DNA of 64,000 nucleotides from Pseudomonas alloputida (GTDB lineage: Bacteria > Pseudomonadota > Gammaproteobacteria > Pseudomonadales > Pseudomonadaceae). The translations under genes were made by a program, and so were the position numbers. Below the pieces are notes generated by a model that saw nothing but the letters and a program-made list of their open reading frames with translations, made no database searches and was not told where the DNA came from. Numbering within the stretch: position 1 is the stretch's first letter; each line of letters starts with the position of its first letter. Below, piece after piece: positions 28,307 through 38,634 of this stretch. The stretch spans positions 5,616,501 through 5,680,500 of the forward strand of contig NZ_CP128540.1 of NCBI RefSeq assembly GCF_021283545.2, in the 5' to 3' direction.

Positions 28307-28954
28307 TCAGTCGATTCCGCCCGTGAGGGTCGTCTGCTCAGCGTAGTCGAGGTGCTTGACCAGCTGTCCGCGCAGCCTTGTCCTGACCTCGTCGAGTTCG
28401 ATCGGACCTGCCAGGTCGCGCAGCTGGGTCATCGCCAGCCCCGCATAGCCGCAGGGGTTGATTCGGCGGAATGGCGCAAGGTCCATGTCCACGTTCAGGG
28501 CAAGGCCGTGAAACGAACGGCCGTTGCGAATTCGCAGGCCGAGGGAGGCGATTTTCGCTCCGTCGACATAGACACCCGGGGCATCGGGCTTGGCAGACGC
28601 CTGAACAGCATAGCTGGCGAGCAGGTCGATGAGGGCCAGCTCGATACGGCTGACCAGCTCACGCACGCCAAAGCCCAGCCGGCGCACATCCAGCAGCAGG
28701 TAGGCCACCAGCTGCCCGGGGCCATGGTAGGTGACCTGGCCGCCGCGGTCGGTCTGCACCACCGGAATGTCGCCCGGCACCAGCAGGTGCTCGGCCTTGC
28801 CGGCCTGCCCCTGGGTGAAGACCGCAGGGTGCTCGACCAGCCAGATTTCATCCTGGCTGTCCGGGCTGCGCTGCTCGGTAAAACGACGCATGGCCTCCAG
28901 CACCGGTTCATAGGGCTGCAGGCCAAGCTCGCGAAAACCGAGGCAGGCGGACAT
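28307..28954 (-). CDS. lipB: lipoyl(octanoyl) transferase
   Basis: 215 residues. LipB moves octanoate from acyl carrier protein to lipoyl domains. Motifs: [60 protein letters not shown] (catalytic Lys precedes at GAKIASLG) and [14 protein letters not shown] with the catalytic Cys. The ATG at 28954 overlaps the ybeD stop as TGATG, implying coupled translation. It works with LipA immediately downstream. Confidence 0.95.
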   Translation of the reverse strand: MSACLGFRELGLQPYEPVLEAMRRFTEQRSPDSQDEIWLVEHPAVFTQGQAGKAEHLLVPGDIPVVQTDRGGQVTYHGPGQLVAYLLLDVRRLGFGVRELVSRIELALIDLLASYAVQASAKPDAPGVYVDGAKIASLGLRIRNGRSFHGLALNVDMDLAPFRRINPCGYAGLAMTQLRDLAGPIELDEVRTRLRGQLVKHLDYAEQTTLTGGID

Positions 28955-29229
28955 CAAAGCACCATTTTCACGATGCCGGTAGCGCGCAGGGCGCTGTTGA
29001 TATCGTGCAGCTGGTTCTCGCTTTCGGCAACGATGTGCAATTGCACGGTGGTGTACTTGCCTTCCTTGCTCTGGCGTTCGGCCAGGGTGGAAAGGTCGAC
29101 TTTGGCGTGCTTGCTGAGCACCTCGATGACCATGTCCTTGAAACCGACAACGGTGTCACCAATGACCTTGATCGGGTAATCGTCGCAAGGGAATTCGATC
29201 TTGTGCGACTTGACGTCTGGTTCGCTCAT
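28954..29229 (-). CDS. ybeD: YbeD/DUF493-family protein
   Basis: 91 residues with the compact alpha-beta fold of the YbeD family: [41 protein letters not shown] and the final TGIVKMVL. YbeD resembles ACT-like regulatory domains and nearly always sits before lipB, as here. Its biochemical role is not established. It is preceded by a terminator after dacA. Confidence 0.9.
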   Translation of the reverse strand: MSEPDVKSHKIEFPCDDYPIKVIGDTVVGFKDMVIEVLSKHAKVDLSTLAERQSKEGKYTTVQLHIVAESENQLHDINSALRATGIVKMVL

Positions 29230-29264
29230 GGCGGAAACGGCCTCGTAAGCCGTGGCAACAACAA

Positions 29265-29289
29265 CACCCCCGCGGTAGGCGCGGGGGCA
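29265..29289 (-). terminator. rho-independent terminator after dacA
   Basis: CCCCCGCG (29267-29274) and CGCGGGGG (29280-29287) form an 8-bp stem with a 5-base loop. The minus strand continues TGTTGTTGTTG. It separates dacA from the ybeD-lipB-lipA unit. Confidence 0.7.
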
Positions 29290-29302
29290 TGCAGGTCACG
29301 TA

Positions 29303-30463
29303 TCAGTTGAACAACCCGTAGAAGAATAGACGGATGCTATCCCACATACGGCGGAAGAAACCACCTTCCTCGACGCCATCAAGGGCGATCAGGTCGGCAC
29401 TGTGAATCACTTTTTCGTCCAGTTTGACTTCCACTTTGCCGATCACGTCACCTTTGGCGATCGGTGCGGTGAGCTGCGGGTTCATGGTCATCGAAGCCTG
29501 CAGGCGCTTCAATTGGCCTTTAGGCATAGTCATGGTCAGGTCGTCAGCCAGGCCAGCCTTGACTTGGCTGGTAGCGCCCTTCCAGACCGGCGCCTGGGTC
29601 AGCTCGGTGCCTTTCTGGTAGAAGGTCTGGGTTTCGAAGAAGCGGAAACCGTAGGTCAGCAGCTTCTGGGTTTCGGCAGCACGCGATTGCTCGCTGTTGG
29701 TACCGAACACCACGGCGATCAGGCGCTGGCCGTCACGAACGGCCGAAGCCACCATGCAGTAGCCGGCTTCGTCGGTGTGACCGGTTTTCAGGCCATCGAC
29801 GGTCTTGTCACGCCACAGCAGCAGGTTGCGGTTAGGCTGCTTGATGTTGTTCCAGAAGAACTCTTTCTGCGAGTAGATGGCGTAGTGGGCCGGGTCGACG
29901 TTGATGATCGCACGGGCCAGGGTCGCCATGTCGTGCGCCGACGAGTAATGCTCGGGGTGCGGCAGACCGGTAGGGTTCATGAAGTGGCTGTTGGTCATGC
30001 CCAGGTCGGCAGCCGTCTTGTTCATCATGTCGGCAAAGGCGTCTTCGCTGCCGGCGATGTGCTCGGCCAGGGCGACCGAGGCGTCGTTACCGGACTGGAT
30101 GATGATGCCGTGCAGCAGGTCGCTGACCGTTACCTGGCTACCAACCTTGATGAACATGCGCGAACCGCCGGTACGCCAGGCGTTTTCGCTGACGGTAACC
30201 GGGTCGCTTTCACCGATCTGGCCGCGGCGGATGTCCAGGGTGGCGATATAGGCGGTCATCAGCTTGGTCAGGCTGGCTGGCGGCAGGCGCTCGTCACCGT
30301 TGTTCTCGACCAGCACGTTGCCGCTGGACGCGTCCATGAGTACGTAGGACTTGGCTGCCAGTTGCGGTGGCGCCGGCGTCATCTGCTCCGCCGCGAAGGC
30401 GGCAGGCGTGATCAGCAGCAGTACAGGCAGGCAAAGTCGTTTGGCAAGGTTGGTGATGTTCAT
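29303..30463 (-). CDS. dacA: D-alanyl-D-alanine carboxypeptidase (PBP5/6 family)
   Basis: 386 residues. The signal peptide MNITNLAKRLCLPVLLLITPAAFAA directs the enzyme to the periplasm. Penicillin-binding motifs: SLTK with catalytic Ser64, SGNDAS, and KTGHTDEAG. The C-terminal PBP5-type domain (about 280-365) precedes an amphipathic membrane anchor (FRRMWDSIRLFFYGLFN). It trims pentapeptides and limits crosslinking. The start at 30463 gives the signal peptide; the frame is open to 30514. It follows rlpA after a 220-base gap that contains a REP copy. Confidence 0.95.
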   Translation of the reverse strand: MNITNLAKRLCLPVLLLITPAAFAAEQMTPAPPQLAAKSYVLMDASSGNVLVENNGDERLPPASLTKLMTAYIATLDIRRGQIGESDPVTVSENAWRTGGSRMFIKVGSQVTVSDLLHGIIIQSGNDASVALAEHIAGSEDAFADMMNKTAADLGMTNSHFMNPTGLPHPEHYSSAHDMATLARAIINVDPAHYAIYSQKEFFWNNIKQPNRNLLLWRDKTVDGLKTGHTDEAGYCMVASAVRDGQRLIAVVFGTNSEQSRAAETQKLLTYGFRFFETQTFYQKGTELTQAPVWKGATSQVKAGLADDLTMTMPKGQLKRLQASMTMNPQLTAPIAKGDVIGKVEVKLDEKVIHSADLIALDGVEEGGFFRRMWDSIRLFFYGLFN

Positions 30464-30652
30464 CCGTCTCTCGAAAATCGCTAATGGTCTGAGATGTTCC
30501 CTGGGCAAGATCATGTGCCCAGCGCCAGTCAGTCTAGTTTTATGGCCAATGGCCTGGCCCGCGAACGTGCGGCTTTATGTCGCTGCGGGCAAAAGCGGTC
30601 ATTGTACATGGCCGCGACCGGCAATTCATGACAAAACCGATAGTTTGGTGTT

Positions 30653-30681
30653 GCCGTCTTCGCAGGCGCGCCCGCTCCCAC
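30653..30681. repeat. single REP copy between dacA and rlpA
   Basis: GCCGTCTTCGCAGGCG followed by CGCCCGCTCCCAC is one variant REP, just after the rlpA stop on the minus strand. Confidence 0.65.
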
Positions 30682-30683
30682 AG

Positions 30684-31685
30684 TCAGTCTGCTGTGACCA
30701 GCTTTGCCTGCCCCAAGTTCGCCAGGCGAATGCTGTCTTGTGCTTGCTGGATCTCGCCCTGGCTGCCGATCGGCCCCAGGCGCACGCGGTGCAGGGTCTG
30801 CTGGTTACGCACGATCGAGCTGATGAACACGGGTGCATTGACCATGGTGCTGAGCTTGGCGCGCAGCAACTCGGCAGCGTCCGGGTTGGCGAACGCGCCT
30901 ACCTGCAAGAAACTGCCACCGTTACCGCCGGGCACGTTGTTGCCACCTACCTGCACGGGTACCACGGGCGCTGCGTGCTGCTGTGGTGGCGGGGTCCACT
31001 GCTCGACCCGCCCGGTACTGGCCGGTATTGCCTGGGTCTGCGCCACTTGCGGCTCCTTCAGCACCATCGGCGGCGTTTGGCCGCGCTGAGCCCACCACTG
31101 CTGCGGATCGATACCCTCGACGCGCACATGCGCGGTGCCGATCTCGGCATAGCCGAGCTTTTTCGCGGCAGCATAGGACAAGTCGATGATTCGGTCGGAA
31201 TAGAACGGGCCACGGTCGTTCACCCGAAGGATCACGCTGCGGCCGTTCGCCAGGTTGGTCACCCGCACATAGGCTGGCAGCGGCAGGGTCTTGTGCGCTG
31301 CGCTCATGCCATACAGGTCGTACAGCTCGCCGTTGGCAGTGTTCTGCCCGTGGAACTTGGTGCCGTACCACGATGCCGTACCCTCGGCGCGGTAGTTGCG
31401 CGAGTCCTGCATCGGGTAGTAGGTCTTGCCCAGCACGGTGTACGGGTTGGCCTTGTAGTTACCGGTGTGCACGGTCGGGGTGGCATCGGGGATCTTGTTG
31501 ACATCCACGTCCCACCACGGTGCGCCGTCCTTGTGCGCCCGGTTGATGTCCAGGCCCGGCTGGCTGCGCACGACATTACCACTGCTTTTCGGGGCCGGCC
31601 GGTTGGAAGAGCAGCTGGCCAGCGCCACACCGACGGCGAGGCAGGTGAGCAGCTTGAAAGCGTTGCCAGAGATGATTGCGCGCAT
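30684..31685 (-). CDS. rlpA: rare lipoprotein A, septal lytic transglycosylase
   Basis: 333 residues. Lipoprotein signal ending LASC (Cys25). A double-psi beta-barrel domain (about 95-185) contains GTASWYGTKFHGQNTANGE and the catalytic-type segment VILRVNDRGPF, then YAAAKKLGY. A C-terminal SPOR domain (about 255-330, SFLQVGAFANPDAAELLRAKL) binds denuded glycan at division sites. In P. aeruginosa RlpA cleaves stem-peptide-free glycan strands. Its start overlaps the mltB stop by one base (TAATG), so the two are probably coupled. Confidence 0.95.
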   Translation of the reverse strand: MRAIISGNAFKLLTCLAVGVALASCSSNRPAPKSSGNVVRSQPGLDINRAHKDGAPWWDVDVNKIPDATPTVHTGNYKANPYTVLGKTYYPMQDSRNYRAEGTASWYGTKFHGQNTANGELYDLYGMSAAHKTLPLPAYVRVTNLANGRSVILRVNDRGPFYSDRIIDLSYAAAKKLGYAEIGTAHVRVEGIDPQQWWAQRGQTPPMVLKEPQVAQTQAIPASTGRVEQWTPPPQQHAAPVVPVQVGGNNVPGGNGGSFLQVGAFANPDAAELLRAKLSTMVNAPVFISSIVRNQQTLHRVRLGPIGSQGEIQQAQDSIRLANLGQAKLVTAD

Positions 31686-32695
31686 TACTTGACGCCCCGT
31701 ACTTGAACCAGCTGTTCCGCAAGCTGATGTACCGCCATGGCATACATCACGCTGCGGTTGTAGCGAGTGATCGCGTAGAAGTTCTTCAGGCCCATCCAGT
31801 ACTCGGGGCCGCTCTCGCCCTCGAGACGGAAGGCGGTAACCGGCAGATCATCGCGCAGCGAATCATGAACCGACCAGCCAAGCGTACGCAACTCCCCTAC
31901 CGTTTTCACCGGCTCGATGCCGGTGGTCAGGCCTTCGTCGGCGCGCTCACCTTCCACCCAGGCGCGACTGACCACACCCTCGCCGGCCACCCAGCCGTGG
32001 CGCTTGAAGTAGCTGGCCACGCTGCCGATGGCATCGTCAGGGTTGTTCCAGATATTGATATGGCCGTCCCCGTCGAAGTCCACCGCGTAGTTGCGGAAGC
32101 TGCTTGGCATGAACTGCGGCAGCCCCATGGCGCCGGCGTACGAGCCCTTGAGCGTCAAGGGATCAAGCTGCTCCTCACGGGCCAGCAGCAGGAACTCTCG
32201 CAGCTCCTTGCGGAAGAACTCGGCCCGTGGCGGGTAGTCGAAGCCCAGCGTCGACAGGGCGTCGATCACCCGGTAGTTGCCGGTATTGCGGCCAAAGAAG
32301 GTTTCCACGCCGATGATCGCGACAATGTACTGCGCAGGTACGCCGTACTCCTGCTCGGCACGTGCCAATACAGCCTCGTGCTGACGCCAGAAATCCACAC
32401 CGCGAGCGATACGCGCATCGGTGATGAACATCGGCCGGTAGTCCTTCCACGGTTTGACCCGCTCGGCCGGGCGCGAGATGGCGTCGAGAATCGACTGCTT
32501 GCGCTGCACCTCACGAAACACACCCATCAGTTGCTCAGGCGCAAAACCATAGTCGCGGCTCATTTCGCCAACAAACGCGGCTACCTCGGGCGAGCCGTCG
32601 TATTCGCCGGCATGGGCCAGCTGTACAGCGCCGAACAGGCCCACCGCACCGATCCAAGGCGCACAACGGGCAGCCCAGTTACGCACTGCTTGCAT
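31685..32695 (-). CDS. mltB: membrane-bound lytic murein transglycosylase B
   Basis: 336 residues with a signal peptide (AAR to AHAGEYDG). Transglycosylase domain: FVGEMSRDYGFAPEQL, YIVAIIGVETFFGRNTGNYR with the catalytic Glu, GAMGLPQFMPSSFRNYAVDFDGDG (in two overlapping parts) and YFKRHGWVAGEGV. No lipobox is apparent, so it resembles soluble SltB1/Slt35 forms. The ATG at 32695 has AAGG upstream; a GTG four codons earlier is an alternative. It sits in the rodA-mltB-rlpA run. Confidence 0.92.
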   Translation of the reverse strand: MQAVRNWAARCAPWIGAVGLFGAVQLAHAGEYDGSPEVAAFVGEMSRDYGFAPEQLMGVFREVQRKQSILDAISRPAERVKPWKDYRPMFITDARIARGVDFWRQHEAVLARAEQEYGVPAQYIVAIIGVETFFGRNTGNYRVIDALSTLGFDYPPRAEFFRKELREFLLLAREEQLDPLTLKGSYAGAMGLPQFMPSSFRNYAVDFDGDGHINIWNNPDDAIGSVASYFKRHGWVAGEGVVSRAWVEGERADEGLTTGIEPVKTVGELRTLGWSVHDSLRDDLPVTAFRLEGESGPEYWMGLKNFYAITRYNRSVMYAMAVHQLAEQLVQVRGVK

Positions 32696-32712
32696 GAAAT
32701 TGTTCACCTTAT

Positions 32713-33855
32713 TCAAACCTGCGCGATCCATTTGCGGTGCGTATGGATCGACATCAAAACGCCAAACGCTGACAGCAGCGTCACCAACGATGTTCCGCCA
32801 TAGCTGATGAAAGGTAACGGCACGCCCACCACGGGCAGAAGGCCGCTTACCATTCCGATATTGACGAACACGTATACAAAAAAAGTCATGGTCAGGCTGC
32901 CCGCAAGCAGCTTGCCGAACAGGGTCTGCGCCTGGGCGGTGATCACCAGGCCACGGCCGATCAGCAGCAGGTAGACAATCAGCAGCAGGCAGATGCCTAC
33001 CAGGCCGAATTCCTCGCCGAGCACGGCGATGATGAAGTCGGTGTGGCTTTCCGGCAAAAAGTCCAGGTGCGACTGCGTGCCAAGCAGCCAGCCTTTGCCA
33101 AACACCCCGCCCGAGCCGATCGCCGCCTTGGACTGGATGATGTTCCAACCGGTGCCCAACGGGTCGCTTTCAGGGTCGAGGAAGGTCAATACCCGCTGCT
33201 TCTGGTAGTCGTGCATGACGAAGAACCACATTGCCACCGCGACTGGCACGGCTGCCGCCAGCACGCTGAGGATCCAGCGCCAGCGCAAGCCGCCCATGAA
33301 CAGCACGAAGGCACCAGAGGCCAGGATCAGCAGCGCGGTCCCCAGGTCGGGCTGACGTACGATCAGCATGAACGGCACGCCGATCAGCACCAGGCTGATC
33401 GCCACGTGCTTCAAATGGGGCGGCAAGGTGCGCTTTGACAGGTACCAGGCGATGGTCGCCGGCATGATGATCTTCATGAATTCCGAGGGCTGGAAGCGGA
33501 TCACCCCAGGAATGTTGATCCAGCGTGTGGCCCCCATGGCGTTGTGGCCCATCACGTCCACTACTACCAGCAACAGCACCCCGGCCAGGTAGGCCAATGG
33601 CACCCAACGCGCCATGAAGCGCGGCTCCAGCTGGGCGATGACGAACATCGACACCAGACCGATGCCAAACGAGGTGGCTTGCTTGAGCAGCAGGTCCCAG
33701 TTCTTGCCACTGGCCGAATACAGTACGAACAGGCTGCCGGCTGCAAGGGTCAGCAGAATGATCAGCAAGGGGCCGTCGATATGGATGCGTTGCAGAAAGC
33801 TCGCACGCCGACGCATCACATCCTCGCTGGAGAGCATGCGATCGAAATTGTTCAT
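32713..33855 (-). CDS. rodA: rod-shape SEDS peptidoglycan polymerase RodA
   Basis: 380 residues, with about ten hydrophobic helices. SEDS-family signatures: LYSASGKNW in the first loop, PSEFMKIIMPATIAWYL, VRQPDLGTALLI, WNIIQSKAAIGSGGVFGKGWL, LPESHTDFIIAVLGEEFG and GVPLPFISYGGTSL. RodA polymerises glycan for cell elongation with PBP2, encoded just upstream. The ATG at 33855 overlaps the mrdA stop as TGATG. Confidence 0.95.
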   Translation of the reverse strand: MNNFDRMLSSEDVMRRRASFLQRIHIDGPLLIILLTLAAGSLFVLYSASGKNWDLLLKQATSFGIGLVSMFVIAQLEPRFMARWVPLAYLAGVLLLVVVDVMGHNAMGATRWINIPGVIRFQPSEFMKIIMPATIAWYLSKRTLPPHLKHVAISLVLIGVPFMLIVRQPDLGTALLILASGAFVLFMGGLRWRWILSVLAAAVPVAVAMWFFVMHDYQKQRVLTFLDPESDPLGTGWNIIQSKAAIGSGGVFGKGWLLGTQSHLDFLPESHTDFIIAVLGEEFGLVGICLLLIVYLLLIGRGLVITAQAQTLFGKLLAGSLTMTFFVYVFVNIGMVSGLLPVVGVPLPFISYGGTSLVTLLSAFGVLMSIHTHRKWIAQV

Positions 33856-35744
33856 CACAGGGCCGATTCCTGGGTAACGGTGGCGGGCGCGAACTCGGGT
33901 TTGAGCCGGCCATTTTCGTCGAGCAGCCAGGCGTCCATGATCTGGCGTACCACCGGAGCGGCGACACCCGAGCCGGACTCACCGTTCTCGACCATCACCG
34001 AAACCACGATTTTCGGGGCTTCGGCTGGGGCAAACGCGACGAACAGGGCATGGTCGCGGTGGCGCTCCTGGAGTTTGTTGCGATCGTACTTCTCGCCCTG
34101 CTTGATCGCCACCACCTGGGCGGTACCGCTCTTGCCGGCAATGCGGTACTGGGCTCCGGCAGCTGCCTTGCGCGCGGTACCGCGGGCGTTGTGCATCACC
34201 TGTTCCATGCCATGGGTGACCTTGGCCCAGTCGGACTTGTCACGCAGTACGATGTCTTCCATGGGGTTGTCGTCTACCGGCGGCAAGCCTTCGATGGTCT
34301 TGGCCAGGTGCGGGCGGTTCCACACACCTTTGTTGGCGATCAGTGCAGTGGCCTGGGCCAGTTGCAGCGGCGTGGCCTGCATATAGCCCTGGCCGATGCC
34401 GAGAATCAGGGTTTCGCCAGGGAACCAGGCCTGGCGACGGGTGGCACGCTTCCATTCGCGCGACGGCATCAACCCGGCAGACTCCTCGAACATGTCGAGG
34501 GAAACCCGCTGGCCGATACCGAACTTGTTCATGTAGCTGGACAAGCGATCGATGCCCATCTTGTGCGCAAGGTCATAGAAGTAGGTGTCGTTCGAGCGCA
34601 TGATGGCGGTGTCCAGGTCGACCCAGCCATCCCCGGAGCGGTTCCAGTTACGGTATTTATGGTCGTAGTTGGGCAGCTGGTAGTAGCCAGGGTCGAACAC
34701 CCTGCTGCTGGCATTCACGACGCCACTGTCCAGACCGGCAATAGCCACCGCCGGCTTGATGGTCGACCCCGGCGGGTACAAGCCACGCAGCACGCGGTTG
34801 AACAGCGGCCGATCGATCGAATCGCGCAACTCGGCATAGGCCTTGAAGCTGATGCCGGTGACGAACAGGTTGGGGTCGAAGCTAGGCTGACTCACCATCG
34901 CCAGCACCTCGCCGGTTCGCGGGTCGAGCGCAACCACTGCACCACGCCGGCCTCCCAGGGCGGCTTCAGCGGCCTCCTGCAGCTTGATGTCCAGGCTCAG
35001 CACAATGTCCTTGCCCGGCTTCGGATCGGTGCGCTTGAGCACCCGCAACACCCGGCCACGGGCGTTGGTCTCGACTTCCTCGTAACCCACCTGACCGTGC
35101 AGGGCGGCCTCGTAGAAGCGCTCGATGCCGGTCTTGCCGATATGGTGGGTACCGCTGTAGTTCACCGGGTCGAGCGTTTTCAGCTCTTTCTCGTTGATCC
35201 GCCCGACATAACCCACCGAATGGGCGAAATGCGCACCCTGCGGGTAATGCCGCACCAGCTGTGCCACCACCTCGACACCCGGCAGGCGGAACTGGTTTAC
35301 CGCCACGCGGGCGATCTGCTCTTCGTTGAGCTCGAACAGGATCGGCACCGGCTCGAATGGCCGGCGGCCCTGGCGCATGCGCTTCTCGAACAGGGCACGG
35401 TCGTCAGCGGTGAGGTCCAGCACTTCGACGATGGTATCCAGCACTTCCTGCCAGTTACCCGCACGTTCGCGGGTCATCGACAGGCTGAAGCTGGGGCGGT
35501 TGTCGGCAACGATCACCCCGTTGCGGTCGAAGATCAGCCCGCGGGTCGGCGGGATCGGCTGCACATGCACCCGGTTGTTCTCCGACAGCGTGGAGTGGTA
35601 GTCGTACTGGATGATCTGCAGGTAGTACAGCCGTGCGATCAACACGCACACAAGCAGCATGATCGCGACTGCGCCGACCACGACGCGTTTGCGCACCAGG
35701 CGGGCGTCTTTCTCGTGGTCCTTGAGACGGATCGGCTGCGACAT
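33855..35744 (-). CDS. mrdA: penicillin-binding protein 2 (transpeptidase)
   Basis: 629 residues. Cytoplasmic tail, single N-terminal helix (about 20-42, VVVGAVAIMLLVCVLIARLYY), pedestal domain with PTRGLIFDRNG, and transpeptidase domain with GSTIK (catalytic Ser327), SND and KSGTAQV. It crosslinks new wall during elongation as partner of RodA. It lies 16 bases after rlmH; rlmH-mrdA-rodA-mltB-rlpA read as one dense unit. Confidence 0.96.
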   Translation of the reverse strand: MSQPIRLKDHEKDARLVRKRVVVGAVAIMLLVCVLIARLYYLQIIQYDYHSTLSENNRVHVQPIPPTRGLIFDRNGVIVADNRPSFSLSMTRERAGNWQEVLDTIVEVLDLTADDRALFEKRMRQGRRPFEPVPILFELNEEQIARVAVNQFRLPGVEVVAQLVRHYPQGAHFAHSVGYVGRINEKELKTLDPVNYSGTHHIGKTGIERFYEAALHGQVGYEEVETNARGRVLRVLKRTDPKPGKDIVLSLDIKLQEAAEAALGGRRGAVVALDPRTGEVLAMVSQPSFDPNLFVTGISFKAYAELRDSIDRPLFNRVLRGLYPPGSTIKPAVAIAGLDSGVVNASSRVFDPGYYQLPNYDHKYRNWNRSGDGWVDLDTAIMRSNDTYFYDLAHKMGIDRLSSYMNKFGIGQRVSLDMFEESAGLMPSREWKRATRRQAWFPGETLILGIGQGYMQATPLQLAQATALIANKGVWNRPHLAKTIEGLPPVDDNPMEDIVLRDKSDWAKVTHGMEQVMHNARGTARKAAAGAQYRIAGKSGTAQVVAIKQGEKYDRNKLQERHRDHALFVAFAPAEAPKIVVSVMVENGESGSGVAAPVVRQIMDAWLLDENGRLKPEFAPATVTQESAL

Positions 35745-35760
35745 CGGACTGCTTACAGGC

Positions 35761-36228
35761 TCATTTGTGGTAAGGGTGCCCGGACAACACGGTCCAGGCG
35801 CGGTAGATCTGCTCGCCGATGAGTATCCTTACCAACGGGTGCGGCAAAGTCAGCGGCGACAGCGACCAACGTTGCTCGGCGCGCGCGCAAACCTCAGGCG
35901 CCAGGCCCTCCGGGCCGCCCACCATCAAATTCACCGTGCGCGCATCCAGGCGCCAGCGGTCCAGCTCGGTCGCCAGCTGCTCGGTACTCCATGGCTTGCC
36001 ATGGACCTCGAGGGTGACAATGCGTTCCCCAGGCTGCACTTTGCTCAGCATGGCTTCGCCCTCCTGACGGATCAGGCGGGCGACGTCGGCATTCTTGCCA
36101 CGGGTATTCAGCGGGATTTCCACCAGCTCCAGCGACAGCTCGGCGGGCAGGCGCTTGGCATATTCATGCCAGCCTTCCTCGACCCACTTCGGCATGCGCG
36201 AGCCGACCGCAATCAGGCGCAGACGCAC
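35761..36228 (-). CDS. rlmH: 23S rRNA pseudouridine-1915 N3-methyltransferase
   Basis: 155 residues, exactly the usual RlmH size. SPOUT methyltransferase features: [34 protein letters not shown] (SAM-binding knot) and [22 protein letters not shown] start at 36228 is inferred: GGAAAGC lies just upstream and the family begins with RLRLIAVG. Longer in-frame starts would overlap rsfS. It modifies the tip of helix 69 in 70S ribosomes. Confidence 0.95.
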   Translation of the reverse strand: MRLRLIAVGSRMPKWVEEGWHEYAKRLPAELSLELVEIPLNTRGKNADVARLIRQEGEAMLSKVQPGERIVTLEVHGKPWSTEQLATELDRWRLDARTVNLMVGGPEGLAPEVCARAEQRWSLSPLTLPHPLVRILIGEQIYRAWTVLSGHPYHK

Positions 36229-36238
36229 AGCGCTTTCC

Positions 36239-36658
36239 TTATTCGCGGTCTTTGAGCTTGTCGGAGTACTCGTGGGCATGGTCCGGGCTGTGGTGCTTGC
36301 CATCGGCGGCACGGCTTTGCTCGGCACCCTGCCACAGACGCTCAAGGTCGTAGAACTGGCGGGCAGCGGCGGTCATCATGTGCACGATGACGTCGTTCAG
36401 GTCCAGCAGCACCCAGTCGCTGTCGCCCTTGCCTTCTTCACCCAGTGGCTGGGCGCCCTTGGCCTTGACTGCTTCACGGACCTTTTCGGCCATCGCGTTG
36501 ATCTGGCGGTTGGAGGTACCGGTGGCAATGATCATGTAGTCGGTCAGGCTGTGCTTCTCGCGCACGTCGATGACCTGGATGTCCTGGGCCTTGACGTCTT
36601 CCAGCGCTGCCTTGGTCACTGCGACCAGTTCTTCGCCGTAAATTTTCTGCTTGGTCAT
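36239..36658 (-). CDS. rsfS: ribosomal silencing factor RsfS
   Basis: 139 residues. RsfS binds uL14 and blocks subunit joining in starvation. Features: [39 protein letters not shown] and [24 protein letters not shown]. The last 25 residues are a charged, family-variable tail. The start at 36658 fits the conserved N-terminus; the frame is open further upstream. It lies between nadD and rlmH, as in E. coli and Pseudomonas. Confidence 0.95.
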   Translation of the reverse strand: MTKQKIYGEELVAVTKAALEDVKAQDIQVIDVREKHSLTDYMIIATGTSNRQINAMAEKVREAVKAKGAQPLGEEGKGDSDWVLLDLNDVIVHMMTAAARQFYDLERLWQGAEQSRAADGKHHSPDHAHEYSDKLKDRE

Positions 36659-36701
36659 ATAAAACTCGTTCAACTCGTTGGATGAGGCGCCAGAGGCACC
36701 G

Positions 36702-37394
36702 TCAGTTGGGCGCACGATATAGTTCGTGCGCCTCGATATAGGCCAGTACGGCGTCCGGCACCAGGAACCTCACCGATTTGCCGCTGGCCAGCAGCTGTCG
36801 GATCTGTGTAGCCGACACCGCAAGCGGCGTCTGCCAGACGAACGAAATATTTCCCGCCGGGCCGGACATGGCGGTGGGATCGCTCTCCGAGCGCGCAGCC
36901 AACAGGTTGCGCAACTCGTCAGGGGGTTCTACGTCGGCATCCGGACGTTGCAGTACCAGGATGTGACAGTGTTGCAGCAATTCTTCCCAGCGATGCCAGG
37001 CGGGCAGGCCACAGAAGGCATCCCAACCCAGCACCAGGAACAGCTGGTCGTGGCCGGACAGTTCGGCGCGGATCGATTCCAGCGTATCGATGGTGTACGA
37101 CGGCTTGTCACGTTCCAGCTCGCGGGCATCGACGCTCAGGCAAGCGACGCCCTGCACCGCTTCACGGACCATCGCCAGGCGATCCTGCGCGGCCACCTGT
37201 GGCGTGTCGCGGTGCGGCGGCCGGGCATTGGGCAACAGGCGTAGCTCATCCAGCCCCATGAACTCGGCCACTTCCAGCGCGCTGCGCAAGTGGCCGATAT
37301 GCACGGGGTCGAAGGTACCACCTAGAATGCCGATACGCCGGACTGCCTGGGCCTTGCTCAACTCAGCAGGACCCCTGGCCGCGCAACTGGCCAT
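36702..37394 (-). CDS. nadD: nicotinate-nucleotide adenylyltransferase
   Basis: 230 residues with this start. NadD makes nicotinic acid adenine dinucleotide. Motifs: [16 protein letters not shown] (nucleotidyltransferase), [39 protein letters not shown] and [13 protein letters not shown]. The ATG at 37394 overlaps proA by 32 bases and has a weak ribosome-binding site; a TTG at 37361 (product [11 protein letters not shown]), just after the proA stop, is a real alternative start. Confidence 0.93.
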   Translation of the reverse strand: MASCAARGPAELSKAQAVRRIGILGGTFDPVHIGHLRSALEVAEFMGLDELRLLPNARPPHRDTPQVAAQDRLAMVREAVQGVACLSVDARELERDKPSYTIDTLESIRAELSGHDQLFLVLGWDAFCGLPAWHRWEELLQHCHILVLQRPDADVEPPDELRNLLAARSESDPTAMSGPAGNISFVWQTPLAVSATQIRQLLASGKSVRFLVPDAVLAYIEAHELYRAPN

Positions 37395-38634
37395 CGCCGA
37401 TCACCACATACTTCTCGCAGGTCAGGCCTTCCAGGCCGACAGGGCCGCGGGCATGCAGCTTGTCGGTGGAAATACCGATTTCCGCACCCAGGCCGTACTC
37501 GAAGCCATCGGCAAAGCAGGTCGGGGTGTTGAGCATGACCGACGCCGAATCGACCTCAGCCATGAACTGACGGGCTTCACCCTGGTGTTCGCTGATGATC
37601 GAGTCGGTGTGGTGCGAGCCATAGTGGTTGATGTGCTCGATGGCCTGGTTCAGGCCGTCGACCACGCGAATCGACAGGATCGCATCGAGGTATTCCGTGT
37701 GCCAGTCGGCTTCGGTGGCCGGTTTGGCGCTGATGATAGCCTGGGTACGCTCGCAACCGCGCAGCTCCACGCCCTTCTCCACGAAGCGGCGGGCCATTTC
37801 TGGCAGGAAGCGCTCAGCCACTTGTTGGTCGACCAGCAGCGTTTCCATGGCACCGCAGATGCCGTAGCGGTAGGTCTTGGCGTTGAAAGCCACATTCCAG
37901 GCCTTGTCCAGGTCGGCATGCTGGCTGACATAGATGTGGCAGATGCCGTCCAGGTGCTTGATCACCGGCACGCGGGCATCGCGGCTGATGCGCTCGATCA
38001 GGCCACGGCCTCCGCGCGGCACGATGACATCGACGAATTCCGGCATGCTGATCAGCGCGCCCACGGCTTCGCGGTCGGTGGTTTCGACCACCTGCACCAC
38101 CGCCGCCGGCAGGCCGGCTTCGGCCAGGCCACGCTGAATGCAGGTGGCAATGGCGCGGTTGGAGTGGATGGCTTCGGAACCGCCACGCAGGATGGTTGCA
38201 TTGCCCGACTTGAGGCACAGGCTGGCGGCATCAATGGTCACGTTCGGACGCGATTCATAGATGATCCCGATCACCCCCAGCGGGGTACGCATCTTGCCTA
38301 CCTGAATGCCCGATGGACGGTAGCTCATGTCGCGGATGGCACCGACTGGGTCCGGCAGGCTGGCCACCTGGCGCAAGCCGGTGATCATGCCGTCGATACG
38401 CGCCGGGGTCAGCGCCAGACGATCGAGCAGTGCGGGCTCCAGGCCACTGGCGCGGCCGGCGGCCAGGTCCAGCTCGTTGGCAGCGGTGAGCTCGGCACGG
38501 GCAGCATCCAGCGCGTCGGCGGCGGCTTGCAGGGCGCGGTTCTTCTGCGCGGTGCTGGCACGGCCAATCACCCGGGAAGCCTCACGGGCAGCGCGACCCA
38601 AACGGGTCATATAGTCAAGAACGGACTCAGTCAT
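37363..38634 (-). CDS. proA: gamma-glutamyl phosphate reductase
   Basis: 423 residues. Second step of proline synthesis. Aldehyde-dehydrogenase fold with [37 protein letters not shown], the [15 protein letters not shown] block, [25 protein letters not shown] carrying the catalytic cysteine, and [17 protein letters not shown]. Upstream there is no recognisable strong ribosome-binding site (CCGAACCC before ATG). It is the first gene of the minus-strand run that continues into nadD, rsfS and rlmH. Confidence 0.95.

Noticed and set aside
29402..35822. Long plus-strand open frames opposite dacA, rlpA and mrdA
   Set aside because: They are shadows of clearly identified minus-strand genes; their products are rich in His, Gln, Val and Arg without any family pattern.
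37361..37394. A frameshift or gene fusion at the proA-nadD junction
   Set aside because: Both frames are intact; the overlap only reflects uncertainty between ATG at 37394 and TTG at 37361 as the nadD start.
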